Source: Roseiflexus sp. RS-1
GTDB taxonomy: Bacteria > Chloroflexota > Chloroflexia > Chloroflexales > Roseiflexaceae
Reading direction: 5' to 3'
NCBI RefSeq assembly: GCF_000016665.1
Contig: NC_009523.1
Span: forward strand, 4,277,501 to 4,341,500
Length of the DNA: 64,000 nucleotides
Shown: positions 23,462-33,035 of the stretch, one piece after another
Layout of the letters: each line of letters opens with the position of its first letter
Position numbering within the stretch: position 1 is the first letter of the stretch
Notes under the pieces: generated by a model
The model's input: the letters and a program-made list of their open reading frames with translations, nothing else
Databases searched by the model: none
Told to the model about the DNA's origin: nothing
Position numbers and translations under genes: made by a program

Positions 23462-24661
23462 CTAGAATGCGTCGGATCCGGCGATCCAGGCATGCCCCGT
23501 CGGAAAGAGCGCATCGAGTGTTGGCAGGATCGCAGCAGGGATGGAGACCCCCGGTTGATGGGCGATCCAGTGGGCGGGTCGAAAACCGAACAGCAGTTGC
23601 ACGAATCCCTGCGGCGTCAGCACAACCGTCAGTCGCTCCGGTGCGCCTGATCCCTGCCCCACTGCCAGCATCAGCGCCGCATCGCCGATCTGAAGCCGAA
23701 ATGCTTCACCTCCAACCACCCGCCATCGCTCCTCAAACAATGGCGCAAGAGCGGCAAACAGGGTCGGCAGGTGCGCCGGAAGCGCCATCCACCCCTCGTC
23801 TGGATGACGATAGGTGCGACTGGTGAGGTTCAGACGGTCGGCAAGGGCGTAGAACGTGGGCGAGTCAGGGGGCAGGGACCAGTCGATATCCGTTGCATCC
23901 GCCACGGCGCTGGCGTGATACTGGAGCAGGGCAAGCGCCGCGTTCCAGTCATCGGCGGCTGCTTCGACAGCATGGTGTCTGGGTGCATACAACGGCAGCA
24001 ACAGATACCCGCGCACCTGACCGGTTTCATCACAGGCAAGCAGCGGCGGATGGTCTGCCAGACGCCATGCGAGATCGTGTCGTTGCCAGGCAAGGCTGCG
24101 CACAAAACTCCCACTGTACCCGGCGTAGTGGCGCTCGTACAACTCCAACAGAACCGGTGCATCGTCCAGCGTTGCCGGGCGCACCTGATACGGACTGCGG
24201 GACCAAGCCGCAAGACTCGCCCGACTGACTGTATGGCGAGTGGTGTCAAAAACATCAACATACCCGAATCGACTATAGAAGCCAGCAATGCCATCAAGCA
24301 GAATCAACCCAAGATGTCGCTCATGTGCGCGCATCGTGACATCGTGCATCAACGCTGTGGCAATCCCGTGACCGCGCCAGTCGGGATGAACAACCAGACT
24401 GGCGAAACAACCGGTCGGAACCACGACCGATCCAAGACGCATCATCCGTTCGTACAGAATATAGCCGCCGATCAGCGTCGTTCCAACCAACGCACAACGC
24501 ACCTGTCCGGGTACATAACCAGGCGTTCCCTCGACACGCTGCCGCCAGCGTGATGCGGCAACCGGGGGATATGAGTCTGGTGCGAATGTTTGCGCCGCAA
24601 GCAGGAAAAAAGCGTCCAGTTCGTCGGACGTTGCTGCGGAGCGAATAGTGATGTCGGTCAT
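23462..24661 (-). CDS. Eis-like GNAT acetyltransferase
   Basis: About 399 residues. The N-terminal GNAT domain carries TGCFASLVVHPDWRGHGIAT with the acetyl-CoA loop and GIAGFYSRFGYVDVFDTTRH. The middle region (YQVRPATLDDAPVLLELYER) resembles the second GNAT-like domain and the end (FRLQIGDAALMLAVGQGSGA, LTVVLTPQGFVQLLFGF) the SCP2-like domain of Eis proteins. Eis enzymes acetylate amines on antibiotics and other substrates as hexamers. The frame is open far upstream, but the family start is at MTDITIRSA (24661) or nine bases earlier. Confidence 0.78.
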   Translation of the reverse strand: MTDITIRSAATSDELDAFFLLAAQTFAPDSYPPVAASRWRQRVEGTPGYVPGQVRCALVGTTLIGGYILYERMMRLGSVVVPTGCFASLVVHPDWRGHGIATALMHDVTMRAHERHLGLILLDGIAGFYSRFGYVDVFDTTRHTVSRASLAAWSRSPYQVRPATLDDAPVLLELYERHYAGYSGSFVRSLAWQRHDLAWRLADHPPLLACDETGQVRGYLLLPLYAPRHHAVEAAADDWNAALALLQYHASAVADATDIDWSLPPDSPTFYALADRLNLTSRTYRHPDEGWMALPAHLPTLFAALAPLFEERWRVVGGEAFRLQIGDAALMLAVGQGSGAPERLTVVLTPQGFVQLLFGFRPAHWIAHQPGVSIPAAILPTLDALFPTGHAWIAGSDAF

Positions 24662-24772
24662 CTGGCGCATCATCGGGAATATGATACCATCTTGCTGCAT
24701 CAAACTGAAGGGTTGCCATACCGTTGCGACGTGTGCGACGATCCCCCTGGGCAAGGGCATGCTGGCGAAATC

Positions 24773-27307
24773 ATGAACCGTGCATTGATGACCATCGAAC
24801 AATGGTTTGCGCGTCGGGGGTGGGAACCATTTCCCTTCCAGCGTGAGGTCTGGCAGGCGTATCTGGCAGGCGAAAGTGGCCTGATCCACGCCACCACCGG
24901 CGCAGGCAAAACATACGCTGCCTGGATGGGTCCGATCGCAGAGTGGCTGGCATCCACACCGTCTGACCGCGCCGCGCCGTCGCTGCAGGTTCTGTGGATC
25001 ACGCCGCTGCGCGCGCTGGCTGCCGATACGGTCGAGGCGCTCCGTGCGCCGCTCGATGACCTCGGCGTTCCCTGGCAGGTCGAAGCGCGCACCGGCGACA
25101 CCCCCGCCGCCACGCGCGCCCGTCAGCGTCGGCGCCTGCCGACTGCGCTGGTGACAACTCCCGAAAGTCTCTCGCTGCTGCTCACCCAACCCGAGTGGCG
25201 CGATCTGTTCGCCGACCTGCGGATGATCGTCGTTGATGAATGGCACGAACTCCTCTCGACCAAACGCGGCGTTCAGGTCGAACTGGCGCTGGCGCGACTC
25301 CGTGGATTGCGTCCTTCCGTGCGCATCTGGGGACTTTCGGCGACAATGGGCAACCTGGACCAGGCGCTGGATGCGCTTCTTCCTGCGGCGACCGAACAAC
25401 CGTCGCGCGGCAGGATCGTGCGCGGTCTGATCCCCAAGCCGATTGTGATCGAGACCTTGCTGCCTGAGACTATCGAACGCTTCCCGTGGGCGGGACACCT
25501 GGGCTTGCAATTGCTGCCGCAGGTCGTGGCGAAGATTGAGCAGAGCGCGACAACGCTGGTCTTTACCAACACGCGCGCACAGGCGGAGATCTGGTACCAG
25601 GCATTGCTGGATGCGCGCCCGGATTGGGCTGGTACGCTGGCGCTCCACCACGGCTCTCTGGACCGCGAGGTGCGTGAGTGGGTCGAAGCGGCGCTGCGCG
25701 CCCGGCGCCTGCGCTGTGTGGTATGCACCTCTACGCTCGATCTCGGCGTCGATTTCTCACCCGTCGATCAGGTCATTCAGATTGGCAGTCCCAAGGGAAT
25801 TGCACGTCTGATGCAACGCGCCGGGCGGAGCGGTCATCGACCTGGCGCTGTCAGCATCGTCACGTTCGCTCCCGCCAGTGCGCTGGAACTGATCGAAATC
25901 GCAGCAGCGCGCGATGCCATCGCACACGATTGGATCGAAACTCGCCATCCACTCGAAGCGCCGCTCGATGTGCTCGTGCAACACCTGGTGACCTGTGCGT
26001 TGGGCGGTGGTTTTGTCGGCAGTGAACTGCTTGCCGAAGTGCGCACTACCCGCGCCTTCCGCAACCTGAGCGACGCCGAATGGCAGTGGGCGCTCGATTT
26101 TGTGGTGCAGGGCGGCGCATCACTGCGCGCCTATCCAGAATTTCATCGTGTCATCGAACGCGATGGGCGCTATGTTGTCACCAATGACGCCGTCGCGCGA
26201 CGGCATCGGGTCAGCATTGGCACAATCGTGAGCGATTCGGCGCTCAAGGTGCAGTATGTTCGGGGTGGAACGCTCGGCGTGGTCGAAGAGTCATTTGCAG
26301 CTCGCTTGAAGCCGGGAGACATCTTTTTCTTCGGCGGCAAGGCGCTGGAGTTCGTGCAGTTGCGCGATATGACCGTATTCGTGCGCAAGACGGAACGGCG
26401 TGATGGGGTCACGCCGCGCTGGATGGGGGGACGTATGCCGCTCTCGACGGAACTGTCTCACGCGATCCGTGCGCGGATCGAAGCGGCGCGCAGCGGCGTC
26501 TTTCGTGATGCCGAGATGGAGGCGGTGCGACCGCTGCTGGACGTGCAGGCGCAGTGGTCGCTGCTTCCAGCCGCCGACGAACTGCTGATCGAGCGGACGC
26601 AGACCCGCGAGGGGCATCATCTCTTTGTCTACCCGTTCGAGGGGCGCCTGGTGCATGAAGGCATGGCTGCGCTGATCGCATATCGTCTCAGTCGCCTGCG
26701 TCCCATCACGTTCACCCTGGCGATGAACGATTACGGCTTCGAGTTGCTCGCGCCGGAACCGGCGCCGCTGTCAGAAGCGCCTGGTATCATGCTCGACACC
26801 ACCCACAGCGCACGGCGATGGGAGATAAGCGGTGCGCACATGCCACTCTTCGGCATCGATCATCTGGCGGACGACATCATCGCCAGCATGAACGCAACCG
26901 AAATGGCAAAGCGCCAGTTCCGCGAGATTGCGAGGATTGCCGGACTGGTGTACGAAGGATACCCCGGCGAGAAGAGCGCACGGCAAATTCAGGCATCAAG
27001 CAGCCTGATGTATGATGTGTTCGCGCAGTATGATCCAGAGAACCGACTGCTGGAACAGGCGCGACGCGAAGTGCTGGAACGCCAGTTAGAGCACAGTCGC
27101 CTGGCGATGGCGCTGAGGCGCATTGCTGCAGGACGGATCATCGTCGTCGATGTTCCCCGTCCGACGCCGTTCGCATTTCCGCTGCTCGTCGACCGGTTGC
27201 GGGAAAGTCTCAGTTCTGAAAAACTGGCGGATCGGGTGCGCAAGATGCAACTGGCGCTGGAACGCGAGGCGGGGATGGTTCCAGGAAAGGATCGGCAGAC
27301 CACCTGA
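24773..27307 (+). CDS. Lhr-type DEXH helicase (ligase-associated family)
   Basis: An 844-residue superfamily 2 helicase. Motifs in order: FPFQREVWQAYLAGESGLIH, Walker A TTGAGKTYAAW, LWITPLRALAADT, TTPESLSLLL, DEXH box VVDEWHELLSTKRG, LSATMGN, VFTNTRAQAEIWYQALL, CTSTLDLGVDFSPVDQVIQ and motif VI RLMQRAGRSGHRPG. The C-terminal part carries the winged-helix and Lhr-core region. The opening matches the family often encoded with an ATP-dependent DNA ligase and a metallo-beta-lactamase exonuclease, but those partners are absent here. Likely role is DNA repair by 3'-5' unwinding. Confidence 0.88.
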   Translation: MNRALMTIEQWFARRGWEPFPFQREVWQAYLAGESGLIHATTGAGKTYAAWMGPIAEWLASTPSDRAAPSLQVLWITPLRALAADTVEALRAPLDDLGVPWQVEARTGDTPAATRARQRRRLPTALVTTPESLSLLLTQPEWRDLFADLRMIVVDEWHELLSTKRGVQVELALARLRGLRPSVRIWGLSATMGNLDQALDALLPAATEQPSRGRIVRGLIPKPIVIETLLPETIERFPWAGHLGLQLLPQVVAKIEQSATTLVFTNTRAQAEIWYQALLDARPDWAGTLALHHGSLDREVREWVEAALRARRLRCVVCTSTLDLGVDFSPVDQVIQIGSPKGIARLMQRAGRSGHRPGAVSIVTFAPASALELIEIAAARDAIAHDWIETRHPLEAPLDVLVQHLVTCALGGGFVGSELLAEVRTTRAFRNLSDAEWQWALDFVVQGGASLRAYPEFHRVIERDGRYVVTNDAVARRHRVSIGTIVSDSALKVQYVRGGTLGVVEESFAARLKPGDIFFFGGKALEFVQLRDMTVFVRKTERRDGVTPRWMGGRMPLSTELSHAIRARIEAARSGVFRDAEMEAVRPLLDVQAQWSLLPAADELLIERTQTREGHHLFVYPFEGRLVHEGMAALIAYRLSRLRPITFTLAMNDYGFELLAPEPAPLSEAPGIMLDTTHSARRWEISGAHMPLFGIDHLADDIIASMNATEMAKRQFREIARIAGLVYEGYPGEKSARQIQASSSLMYDVFAQYDPENRLLEQARREVLERQLEHSRLAMALRRIAAGRIIVVDVPRPTPFAFPLLVDRLRESLSSEKLADRVRKMQLALEREAGMVPGKDRQTT

Positions 27308-27322
27308 CCATCCGATAGTCGC

Positions 27323-27374
27323 ACAGGCGTCAGGGCTTGCAGCGCCTGCGCGGCGACGAAGGTGTGACGCCTGT
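27323..27374. terminator. inverted repeat after the helicase gene
   Basis: ACAGGCGTCA (27323-27332) and TGACGCCTGT (27365-27374) form a perfect 10-bp stem with a 32-base interior that can also fold. It lies between the convergent helicase and small membrane gene. Confidence 0.45.
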
Positions 27375-27456
27375 ATTTCCAGGGACGGTCAGCAGAGCGG
27401 ATCATCCAGCGCCCGGCGCACGTGAAAACTGAATCGATCCACCTGCGCCAGCGATC

Positions 27457-27738
27457 CTACGTTGATCGCTGCACCATCACCTGGAACGCAAAGATGCCAA
27501 AGATAATCAGGGGGGTCAGGCGGCGCAACCAGCGGAGCGCAATGTCATTCTGCACGATCTCATCGGCTGCGGGAAAATACTGCGCCAGATGCAGGCATCC
27601 CAGTACCAGCACAACGGTTGTCAACCAGAAACTACCGGTGAGCATGAAGGCGAAACACAGCAACGCTGCGAGACCGATGATTGAGAGGTAAACAGGGGCT
27701 TCGTTCGTTTCACTGCTCTGCGGGTCGTGAGGTTCCAT
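27457..27738 (-). CDS. small membrane protein, unknown function
   Basis: A 93-residue protein with three hydrophobic stretches: YLSIIGLAALLCFAFML, FWLTTVVLVLGCLHLAQYF and LTPLIIFGIFAFQVMV. I do not recognise a family. ATG at 27738 has AGGTGAT five bases before it, which fits better than the GTG at 27747. Confidence 0.5.
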   Translation of the reverse strand: MEPHDPQSSETNEAPVYLSIIGLAALLCFAFMLTGSFWLTTVVLVLGCLHLAQYFPAADEIVQNDIALRWLRRLTPLIIFGIFAFQVMVQRST

Positions 27739-27941
27739 GACGATCACCTGTTTCCTGTGTCGGGAGCGCGAGGAATATCGCTCCAGCCCGTTAACGAGAA
27801 GACGGCGCGATTGCCGTCGTTTATGTTCTCTTGTTCACAGGTATAATAGCATGCAGAAGATACAGTCGCCATGATCAAGGTGGTAACAACTTGATTGCTG
27901 GACTGCAATCAACCTTGCTTTGATGTTTTTCAGGACATGCT

Positions 27942-29246
27942 ATGCGCTGGACAACCATCTTTCGCCTGGGGCTGATCAATGTTGCGGTCGCACTGACTGC
28001 GGTTCCCATCGAAAGCACACTGAACCGGATTATGATCAGTGAACTGCGCCTGCCAGCATCGCTGGTGGCATTGCTGATCGCACTCCCGTATGCTTTCTCG
28101 CCCATCCAGATTTGGATCGGCTCATTCTCTGATCGACATCCATTGCTTGGACTCCGCCGCACGCCGTACACCATCATCGGGCTGCTTCTGTGCGCTGGCG
28201 GGTCGGCGCTGTCGCCAACTGCGGCATTTGCCATGGCGGAAAACTTCTGGTTGGGGCTGCCGCTCGGCATCCTGGCATTCGGTGCGTGGGGCATGGGGTT
28301 CAACTTTGCGACGGTCTCGTACCTGGCGCTGGCGACGGAACTCTCAGGCGAAGAATATCGTGCGCGCACCGTTGGCGTGATGTGGTTCATGCTGATTGTC
28401 GGGGTCATTATTGCAGGCGTCAGCCTCTCGCGCATGCTGCGCGACTATACGCCGGATGCGCTGTTTACGGCGTTTTACGTTGTGTGTGGCGTGGCGCTGC
28501 TGATCGGCATCGCTGCCCTGTGGCGACTGGAGGAGCGCGACAGAGCGCCGCGCACCCCCGAGCGACGCAGTTTTGCCCAGATGATCGCAACTGTCGCCGG
28601 AACGCCGCAGGCGCGCCTGTTCTTCGTCTATCTGGTGCTGCTGCTGATTGCCATTCTGGGGCAGGACGTGCTGCTCGAACCATTCGCTGCCGACGTATTC
28701 GGCGCACCGGTTGAGGTAACGACGCGCTACACGTCGATCTGGGGCATGGCATTGCTGATCGGATTGCTGGTCACAAGTCCAATAGCGCGGCGGCGAGGGA
28801 AACCATTCGCAGCCGCCATCGGCGGGTCGCTGGTGGCGCTTGGACTGGCATTGATTGCTGCCAGCGGCTTTCTGAACATACCGGCAATCTTCATTCCCAG
28901 CCTGATCATGTTTGGGTTTGGCAGCGGCGTTTCGACGGCTGCCAACCTGTCACTGATGCTCGACATGACGATCCCCGGTCAGATTGGCGCATTCGTGGGA
29001 GCATGGGGAGTCGCCAACTCAATGGCGCGGTTGCTGGGTACGGTGCTGAGCGGCGTCACCCGTGACGCATTGACCAACCTGCTCGACAGTCGCATGCTCG
29101 GATACGTGGTGGTCTTCTCGTTGCAGGCGGTCGCCATGGTCATATCACTGATGCTGCTGCCGCGGATCAGCGCAGCACGTTTCCGCCAGGAAGCGGCGCC
29201 GTCAGCGCGCGAACTCGTGGCGCTCGCGGGAGAAGCGCAGGGGTAG
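27942..29246 (+). CDS. pucC: PucC/LhaA-like carrier (BCD family, MFS fold)
   Basis: A 434-residue 12-helix protein of the PucC/bacteriochlorophyll delivery family. It begins FRLGLINVAVALTAVPIESTLN with the family hallmark RIMISELRLPASLVALLIAL, and has IGSFSDRHPLLGLRRTPYTI and FGFGSGVSTAANLSLMLDM. PucC and LhaA are needed to assemble light-harvesting complexes with bacteriochlorophyll in purple bacteria; a similar role is expected in a phototrophic Chloroflexota with a membrane light-harvesting complex. No other photosynthesis gene is next to it. This gene is one of the main clues to the organism. Confidence 0.82.
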   Translation: MRWTTIFRLGLINVAVALTAVPIESTLNRIMISELRLPASLVALLIALPYAFSPIQIWIGSFSDRHPLLGLRRTPYTIIGLLLCAGGSALSPTAAFAMAENFWLGLPLGILAFGAWGMGFNFATVSYLALATELSGEEYRARTVGVMWFMLIVGVIIAGVSLSRMLRDYTPDALFTAFYVVCGVALLIGIAALWRLEERDRAPRTPERRSFAQMIATVAGTPQARLFFVYLVLLLIAILGQDVLLEPFAADVFGAPVEVTTRYTSIWGMALLIGLLVTSPIARRRGKPFAAAIGGSLVALGLALIAASGFLNIPAIFIPSLIMFGFGSGVSTAANLSLMLDMTIPGQIGAFVGAWGVANSMARLLGTVLSGVTRDALTNLLDSRMLGYVVVFSLQAVAMVISLMLLPRISAARFRQEAAPSARELVALAGEAQG

Positions 29247-29256
29247 TGGAGTGGTT

Positions 29257-29340
29257 GAACGTTGCAGGGTGAACGTTGCAGGGCGCCCATTTGAAGTTGG
29301 GCGGCGAACGTTTGACTGTTGCCCGTTGCCCATTTGAAGG
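29257..29340. repeat. short direct repeats GTGAACGTTGCAGGG / TTGCCCATTTGAAG
   Basis: The spacer after the PucC-like gene holds two copies of GAACGTTGCAGGG and two near-copies of CCCATTTGAAG. Related GCAACGTT words recur at 29700-29840. Confidence 0.5.
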
Positions 29341-29355
29341 CGAAAGACAACTGTC

Positions 29356-29697
29356 ATGAACACTCCTACCCCCACCAACCGGCTGGCAATTGTCAGTTTT
29401 GTGAGCGGATTTCTGTCCCTTCTTAGCATGGCCGGGATGTTTGGGTTGCTCCGCTTCGGATTGACTGCACATGATCTGATCATAACGCTGATTGACCGGG
29501 TGATTATACCGCTGCGCAATTTCTGTATGATTGCAGCAGTGGTGACAGGCATCCTTGCGCTCAGGGAGATCAGGCGGAAAGAGGGCGCTGAGAAGGGAAA
29601 ACTGCTGGCGTGGTCGGGCATCGCGCTCGGCACTGTCTGGATCGTGTTGATGATACTGGTTGGTCTGGCGTTTCTTTGGGGAATGCTCCAACAATGA
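29356..29697 (+). CDS. DUF4190-like small membrane protein
   Basis: A 113-residue protein with NRLAIVSFVSGFLSLLSMAG, NFCMIAAVVTGILALREIRR and KGKLLAWSGIALGTVWIVLM. The GILAL-x-E-I-R-R turn followed by GKGLAW-x-GI-x-LG is the DUF4190 pattern. The function is unknown. It stands alone between repeat-rich spacers. Confidence 0.65.
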   Translation: MNTPTPTNRLAIVSFVSGFLSLLSMAGMFGLLRFGLTAHDLIITLIDRVIIPLRNFCMIAAVVTGILALREIRRKEGAEKGKLLAWSGIALGTVWIVLMILVGLAFLWGMLQQ

Positions 29698-29909
29698 ACG
29701 CCTGTGAGAAGATGTTGCGCTGCGGTGTGGCGACGGTGCAGTGCAACGTCTTTACCGTTCGGCGTGGCGACGTTGCATTGCATCGTCTCTACCAGAACAT
29801 TCGCACCCTGCAACGTTCAACGCTCAACATCCCGTCCGTTTGACACCTGCCCGATCCCTTGCGATAATCGTCGGCAGGTTTCGCCTTCATCAGCCACAGG
29901 TTCTCTGCA

Positions 29910-30881
29910 ATGACACACGCATCACACTCCCTGCCGCTCCGCCCGCTCGGTCAAACTGGTTTCCAGGTAACGCCGATCTGCATCGGGTGCGCACCACTCG
30001 GAAATATGCCCGAAACCTTTGCCTACAGTGTTGCCGAAGATCAGGCGATTGCAACCCTGACCGAAGCGTTCCGCAGTCCGATCAATTTCCTGGACACCGC
30101 TGCGGCATACGGCGATGGTGAAAGCGAACGCCGGATCGGGGTCGTATTGCGCAACCTGGGTGGTCTTCCGCCTGGATTCGTGCTGGCGACCAAAGCCGAC
30201 CGCGATCTGACGACTGGCGATTTCAGCGGCGACCAGATCCGGCGCTCGGTCGAGCGCAGCCTGGCATTACTGGGACTCGACCGCCTGCAATTCGTGTACA
30301 TCCACGACCCGGAGCACACGACGTTCGAGAATGTGATGGGGAAAGGCGGTCCACTTGAGGTCTTGCAGCGTTTCCAGGCAGAAGGGGTGATCGAACACAT
30401 CGGCATTTCCGGTGGTCCGATTCCTATGCTCATCCGTTACGTCGAAACCGGTGCATTTATGGCGGTTGAGACGCACAATCGCTACACGTTGCTGAACCGG
30501 TCGGCGGAACCACTGCTCGATGTTGCATCCAGGCGCGGAGTGGCCGTGGTCAATGCAGCGCCGTATGGCAGCGGCATCCTGGCGAAGGGACCGGACGCCT
30601 ATGCGCGCTATGCGTACCAGGATGCGCCGCCGGCGCTGGTTGAACGAACGCGCGCCCTGGCAGCGATCTGCCAGGAGTACGGCGTGCCGTTGGCGGCTGC
30701 CGCGCTCCAGTTCTCACTGCGCGATCCACGCATTACATCAACCGTTGTGGGCGTCAGCAAGCCGGAGCGAATTGCAGCTACCCTGGAACTGGCGCGCATC
30801 CCCATCCCCGACGAACTCTGGCAGCGCCTCGATGCAGTGGGGTTCGATACGAACGACCCGGAAGAGCATCGGTTCACGTAA
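29910..30881 (+). CDS. aldo/keto reductase (L-fucose/D-threo-aldose dehydrogenase-like)
   Basis: A 323-residue TIM-barrel oxidoreductase. It shows RPLGQTGFQVTPICIGCAPLG, INFLDTAAAYGDGESERRIG (catalytic Asp and Tyr), VLATKADRD (Lys), LDRLQFVYIHDPEH (His) and the NADPH site near SGILAKG and STVVGVSKPERI. The family includes galactose, arabinose and fucose dehydrogenases. The substrate is not indicated by neighbours. Confidence 0.85.
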   Translation: MTHASHSLPLRPLGQTGFQVTPICIGCAPLGNMPETFAYSVAEDQAIATLTEAFRSPINFLDTAAAYGDGESERRIGVVLRNLGGLPPGFVLATKADRDLTTGDFSGDQIRRSVERSLALLGLDRLQFVYIHDPEHTTFENVMGKGGPLEVLQRFQAEGVIEHIGISGGPIPMLIRYVETGAFMAVETHNRYTLLNRSAEPLLDVASRRGVAVVNAAPYGSGILAKGPDAYARYAYQDAPPALVERTRALAAICQEYGVPLAAAALQFSLRDPRITSTVVGVSKPERIAATLELARIPIPDELWQRLDAVGFDTNDPEEHRFT

Positions 30882-30888
30882 GTAAGCA

Positions 30889-30990
30889 GGGGCGCAGCGC
30901 CGCAGCGCCCGGTGGCATCGTAGGGGCGCAGCGCCGCAGCGCCCGGTGGCATCGTAAAGGCGCAGCGCCGCAGCGCCCGGACTGGCATCG
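30889..30990. repeat. three tandem copies of a 34-bp GC-rich unit
   Basis: GGGGCGCAGCGCCGCAGCGC plus CCGGTGGCATCGTA is repeated twice and then a third time with small changes. Each unit contains the self-complementary GGCGCAGCGCC-type core. It separates the reductase from the MFS gene. Confidence 0.9.
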
Positions 30991-31036
30991 GGGCCATGGC
31001 GCGGGCAAGAGGCGCGAGACAGGCAACGTAGAGACA

Positions 31037-32344
31037 TTGAATGCACCAGGTATCCATCGCTGGCGCGCGCTAGAAACTGGCGCGCGTCGCTATCTCCTGC
31101 ACCTGGCGATCCTCACGCTCAGCCTGTCGGTGGTGGTGCTGTACTACAACCTGGCAGTTGTGGCGCTGGGGTATTCGCGCGGTTTTCTTGGCATTTTGCA
31201 GACGGTGACGCAGGGTGTGGCAGCGCTGTTGAGCCTGCCGCTCTGGTTAAGCGTGCAGCGCCTGGGGTTGCGCCGCGCGCTTGCGGCATCGGTAGTGCTG
31301 TACGCTGTTGGGCTGCTGCTGTTCGCCGCGCTGCCGCAGGCAGCGTCGCTGATCGTATCTGCCGCATTCATGGGAATGGCTGCGGTGCTGGCGCAGGTGA
31401 CGGCAGCGCCCCTCATGATGCGCCTCAGCAATGATGCAACCCGCGATTATCTGTTCAGCGCCAGCGCTGCGATCGCTATCGGCTTGAATGGCATTGGCAA
31501 CCTCGGCGCCGGGTTCCTTGCCGATGCAGTCGCGTATCTGCTCAATGTTCCGCCCGACAGCGGCGTGACCTATCGCGCGGTATTTGCCATTGCCGGGATC
31601 GGCGCACTGGCATCGCTCCCGCCGTTGTTGCTGCTTCGTGAACCAGAGCATCCATTGGCGTCACCGTCGTCGGAAAGCGTCGCCGCTCCGACGGAAACAG
31701 ATGCGCACTCCAGCAGCGCACCTCCCTGGCTGGCTCGTGCCCGACCATGGTTCAGGCGTCTACCCACGCCGCTGCAGGCACTGATGCGCAAACCGGCGCT
31801 GGTGGTCAAACTTTTGCTGCCGCCCTTCCTGATCTCATGGGGGGCAGCGCTGCTCATTCCCTATCTCAACCTCTACTTCCGCGAGCAGTTTGGTCTTGAC
31901 AACCGCGCGCTCGGTGCGCTTTTCGCCGGGTTCGATGTGGCGACCGGACTGGCGGCATTGACCGGTCCGGCACTGGCGGCGCGCCTGGGGAAGATCCATA
32001 CCGTGGTCGTGACCCGCGCTGTTGGGATTCCGCTCCTGCTTCTGTTGGGCGCCGCCTCCGACCTGTGGCTGGCAATCATCGCCGCACTGGCGCGCGTCGT
32101 TGCCTTCAATATGGCAGCGCCGCTCTACGATGCCTATGCGATGGAACAAACCGAAGAGCGCGCGCGACCGTTCATGATTGGACTGCTGGGGGCGGCATAT
32201 AGCGCCGGGTTTCTCATTGCACCCCTGATCAGCACGTTCGTTCAGGAACGGTACGGTTTCAGACCGCTGTTCGTTGCGACAGCGGCGCTGTACGCACTTT
32301 CGGTTCTGGTGACGTGGCGATTCTTCGACCATCGTGTTTCTTGA
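31037..32344 (+). CDS. major facilitator superfamily transporter
   Basis: A 435-residue protein with 12 hydrophobic segments and a long central cytoplasmic loop (~residues 205-250, Ser/Ala/Pro-rich). Start of helix 1: LLHLAILTLSLSVVVLYYNL. Features such as WLSVQRLGLRRALAASVVLY between helices 2 and 3 fit the MFS. Substrate unknown. The first codon is TTG at 31037, with no good ribosome site, so the true start is uncertain by a few codons. Confidence 0.75.
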   Translation: MNAPGIHRWRALETGARRYLLHLAILTLSLSVVVLYYNLAVVALGYSRGFLGILQTVTQGVAALLSLPLWLSVQRLGLRRALAASVVLYAVGLLLFAALPQAASLIVSAAFMGMAAVLAQVTAAPLMMRLSNDATRDYLFSASAAIAIGLNGIGNLGAGFLADAVAYLLNVPPDSGVTYRAVFAIAGIGALASLPPLLLLREPEHPLASPSSESVAAPTETDAHSSSAPPWLARARPWFRRLPTPLQALMRKPALVVKLLLPPFLISWGAALLIPYLNLYFREQFGLDNRALGALFAGFDVATGLAALTGPALAARLGKIHTVVVTRAVGIPLLLLLGAASDLWLAIIAALARVVAFNMAAPLYDAYAMEQTEERARPFMIGLLGAAYSAGFLIAPLISTFVQERYGFRPLFVATAALYALSVLVTWRFFDHRVS

Positions 32345-32711
32345 TGAGCATCTGTTGCTGAGCTGGAATTTTCCTGTGGAGTGTATGGAGATGTGCGCAG
32401 CATACGCCTGACTGCTGTGCGCTCTTGGTCAGGGAAGACACCCAACGCCGCTGCATGCCCGCGCACGAAGTCGCCTTCCGGGTAGGGCGCAGACTTGACT
32501 GGCGATCGCAGACGTATTGAACCAGGTACATGCCGGATGCGCGGGTATCCCGTCCGTATGCATGCGATCCCGCAGTCAACCGTTCTGCACTTCGCCGGAG
32601 AGGAGAAGGTCGTCTGCGCACGCTGGCGCGACTTCGAGCTGCTGCACCAGAAGCAGATGGTGCTACAATAAGACATGGTAAAGTACGGCTATATCATTCT
32701 GTGGTGAAGCG
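32345..32711. other. intergenic, nothing firm
   Basis: About 370 bases. A short frame near 32560-32670 (AGEEKVVCARWRDFELLHQK) looks protein-like and may be a gene remnant, but I cannot assign it. Confidence 0.3.
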
Positions 32712-33035
32712 ATGCAAGATGTGTTAGCGCAAGTCAGGGCAATCATCACCGGGGAAGTGGAGCAGGAAGGGTATCGAGTGCTTCGCATCCTGCTCTTCGG
32801 TAGCCGGGCCCGCGGCGACGCCCGCCCCGACAGCGACTGGGACTTCTTTGTCATCACCGACCGGGAACCCTCTCGGCAAGAAAAGGCAGAGATTGCATCG
32901 AGGCTCAGCTGCCGATTTGCAGAACTTGGCTTTTACGCGGATGTTCTCTTCCAGTCAGAGGCGCTCGTTCAGGCCCGTAAAGGCAATACCGGTTTTCTCA
33001 CCTACTATGTGCTGAAAGAAGGAGTGCCAGTATGA
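32712..33035 (+). CDS. MNT-type nucleotidyltransferase antitoxin (locus 1)
   Basis: A 107-residue minimal nucleotidyltransferase. The catalytic motif ILLFGSRARGDARPDSDWDFF has GS, ten residues and D-x-D. In characterised pairs the MntA-type enzyme inactivates its HEPN partner by adding AMP units to a tyrosine. The stop overlaps the HEPN start codon (ATGA), so the two are translationally coupled. The protein appears intact. Confidence 0.85.
   Translation: MQDVLAQVRAIITGEVEQEGYRVLRILLFGSRARGDARPDSDWDFFVITDREPSRQEKAEIASRLSCRFAELGFYADVLFQSEALVQARKGNTGFLTYYVLKEGVPV

Noticed and set aside
24671-25651. Upstream extension of the Eis-like gene to 729 residues
   Set aside because: It runs antisense through the helicase gene and has no GNAT-related features beyond the start at about 24661.
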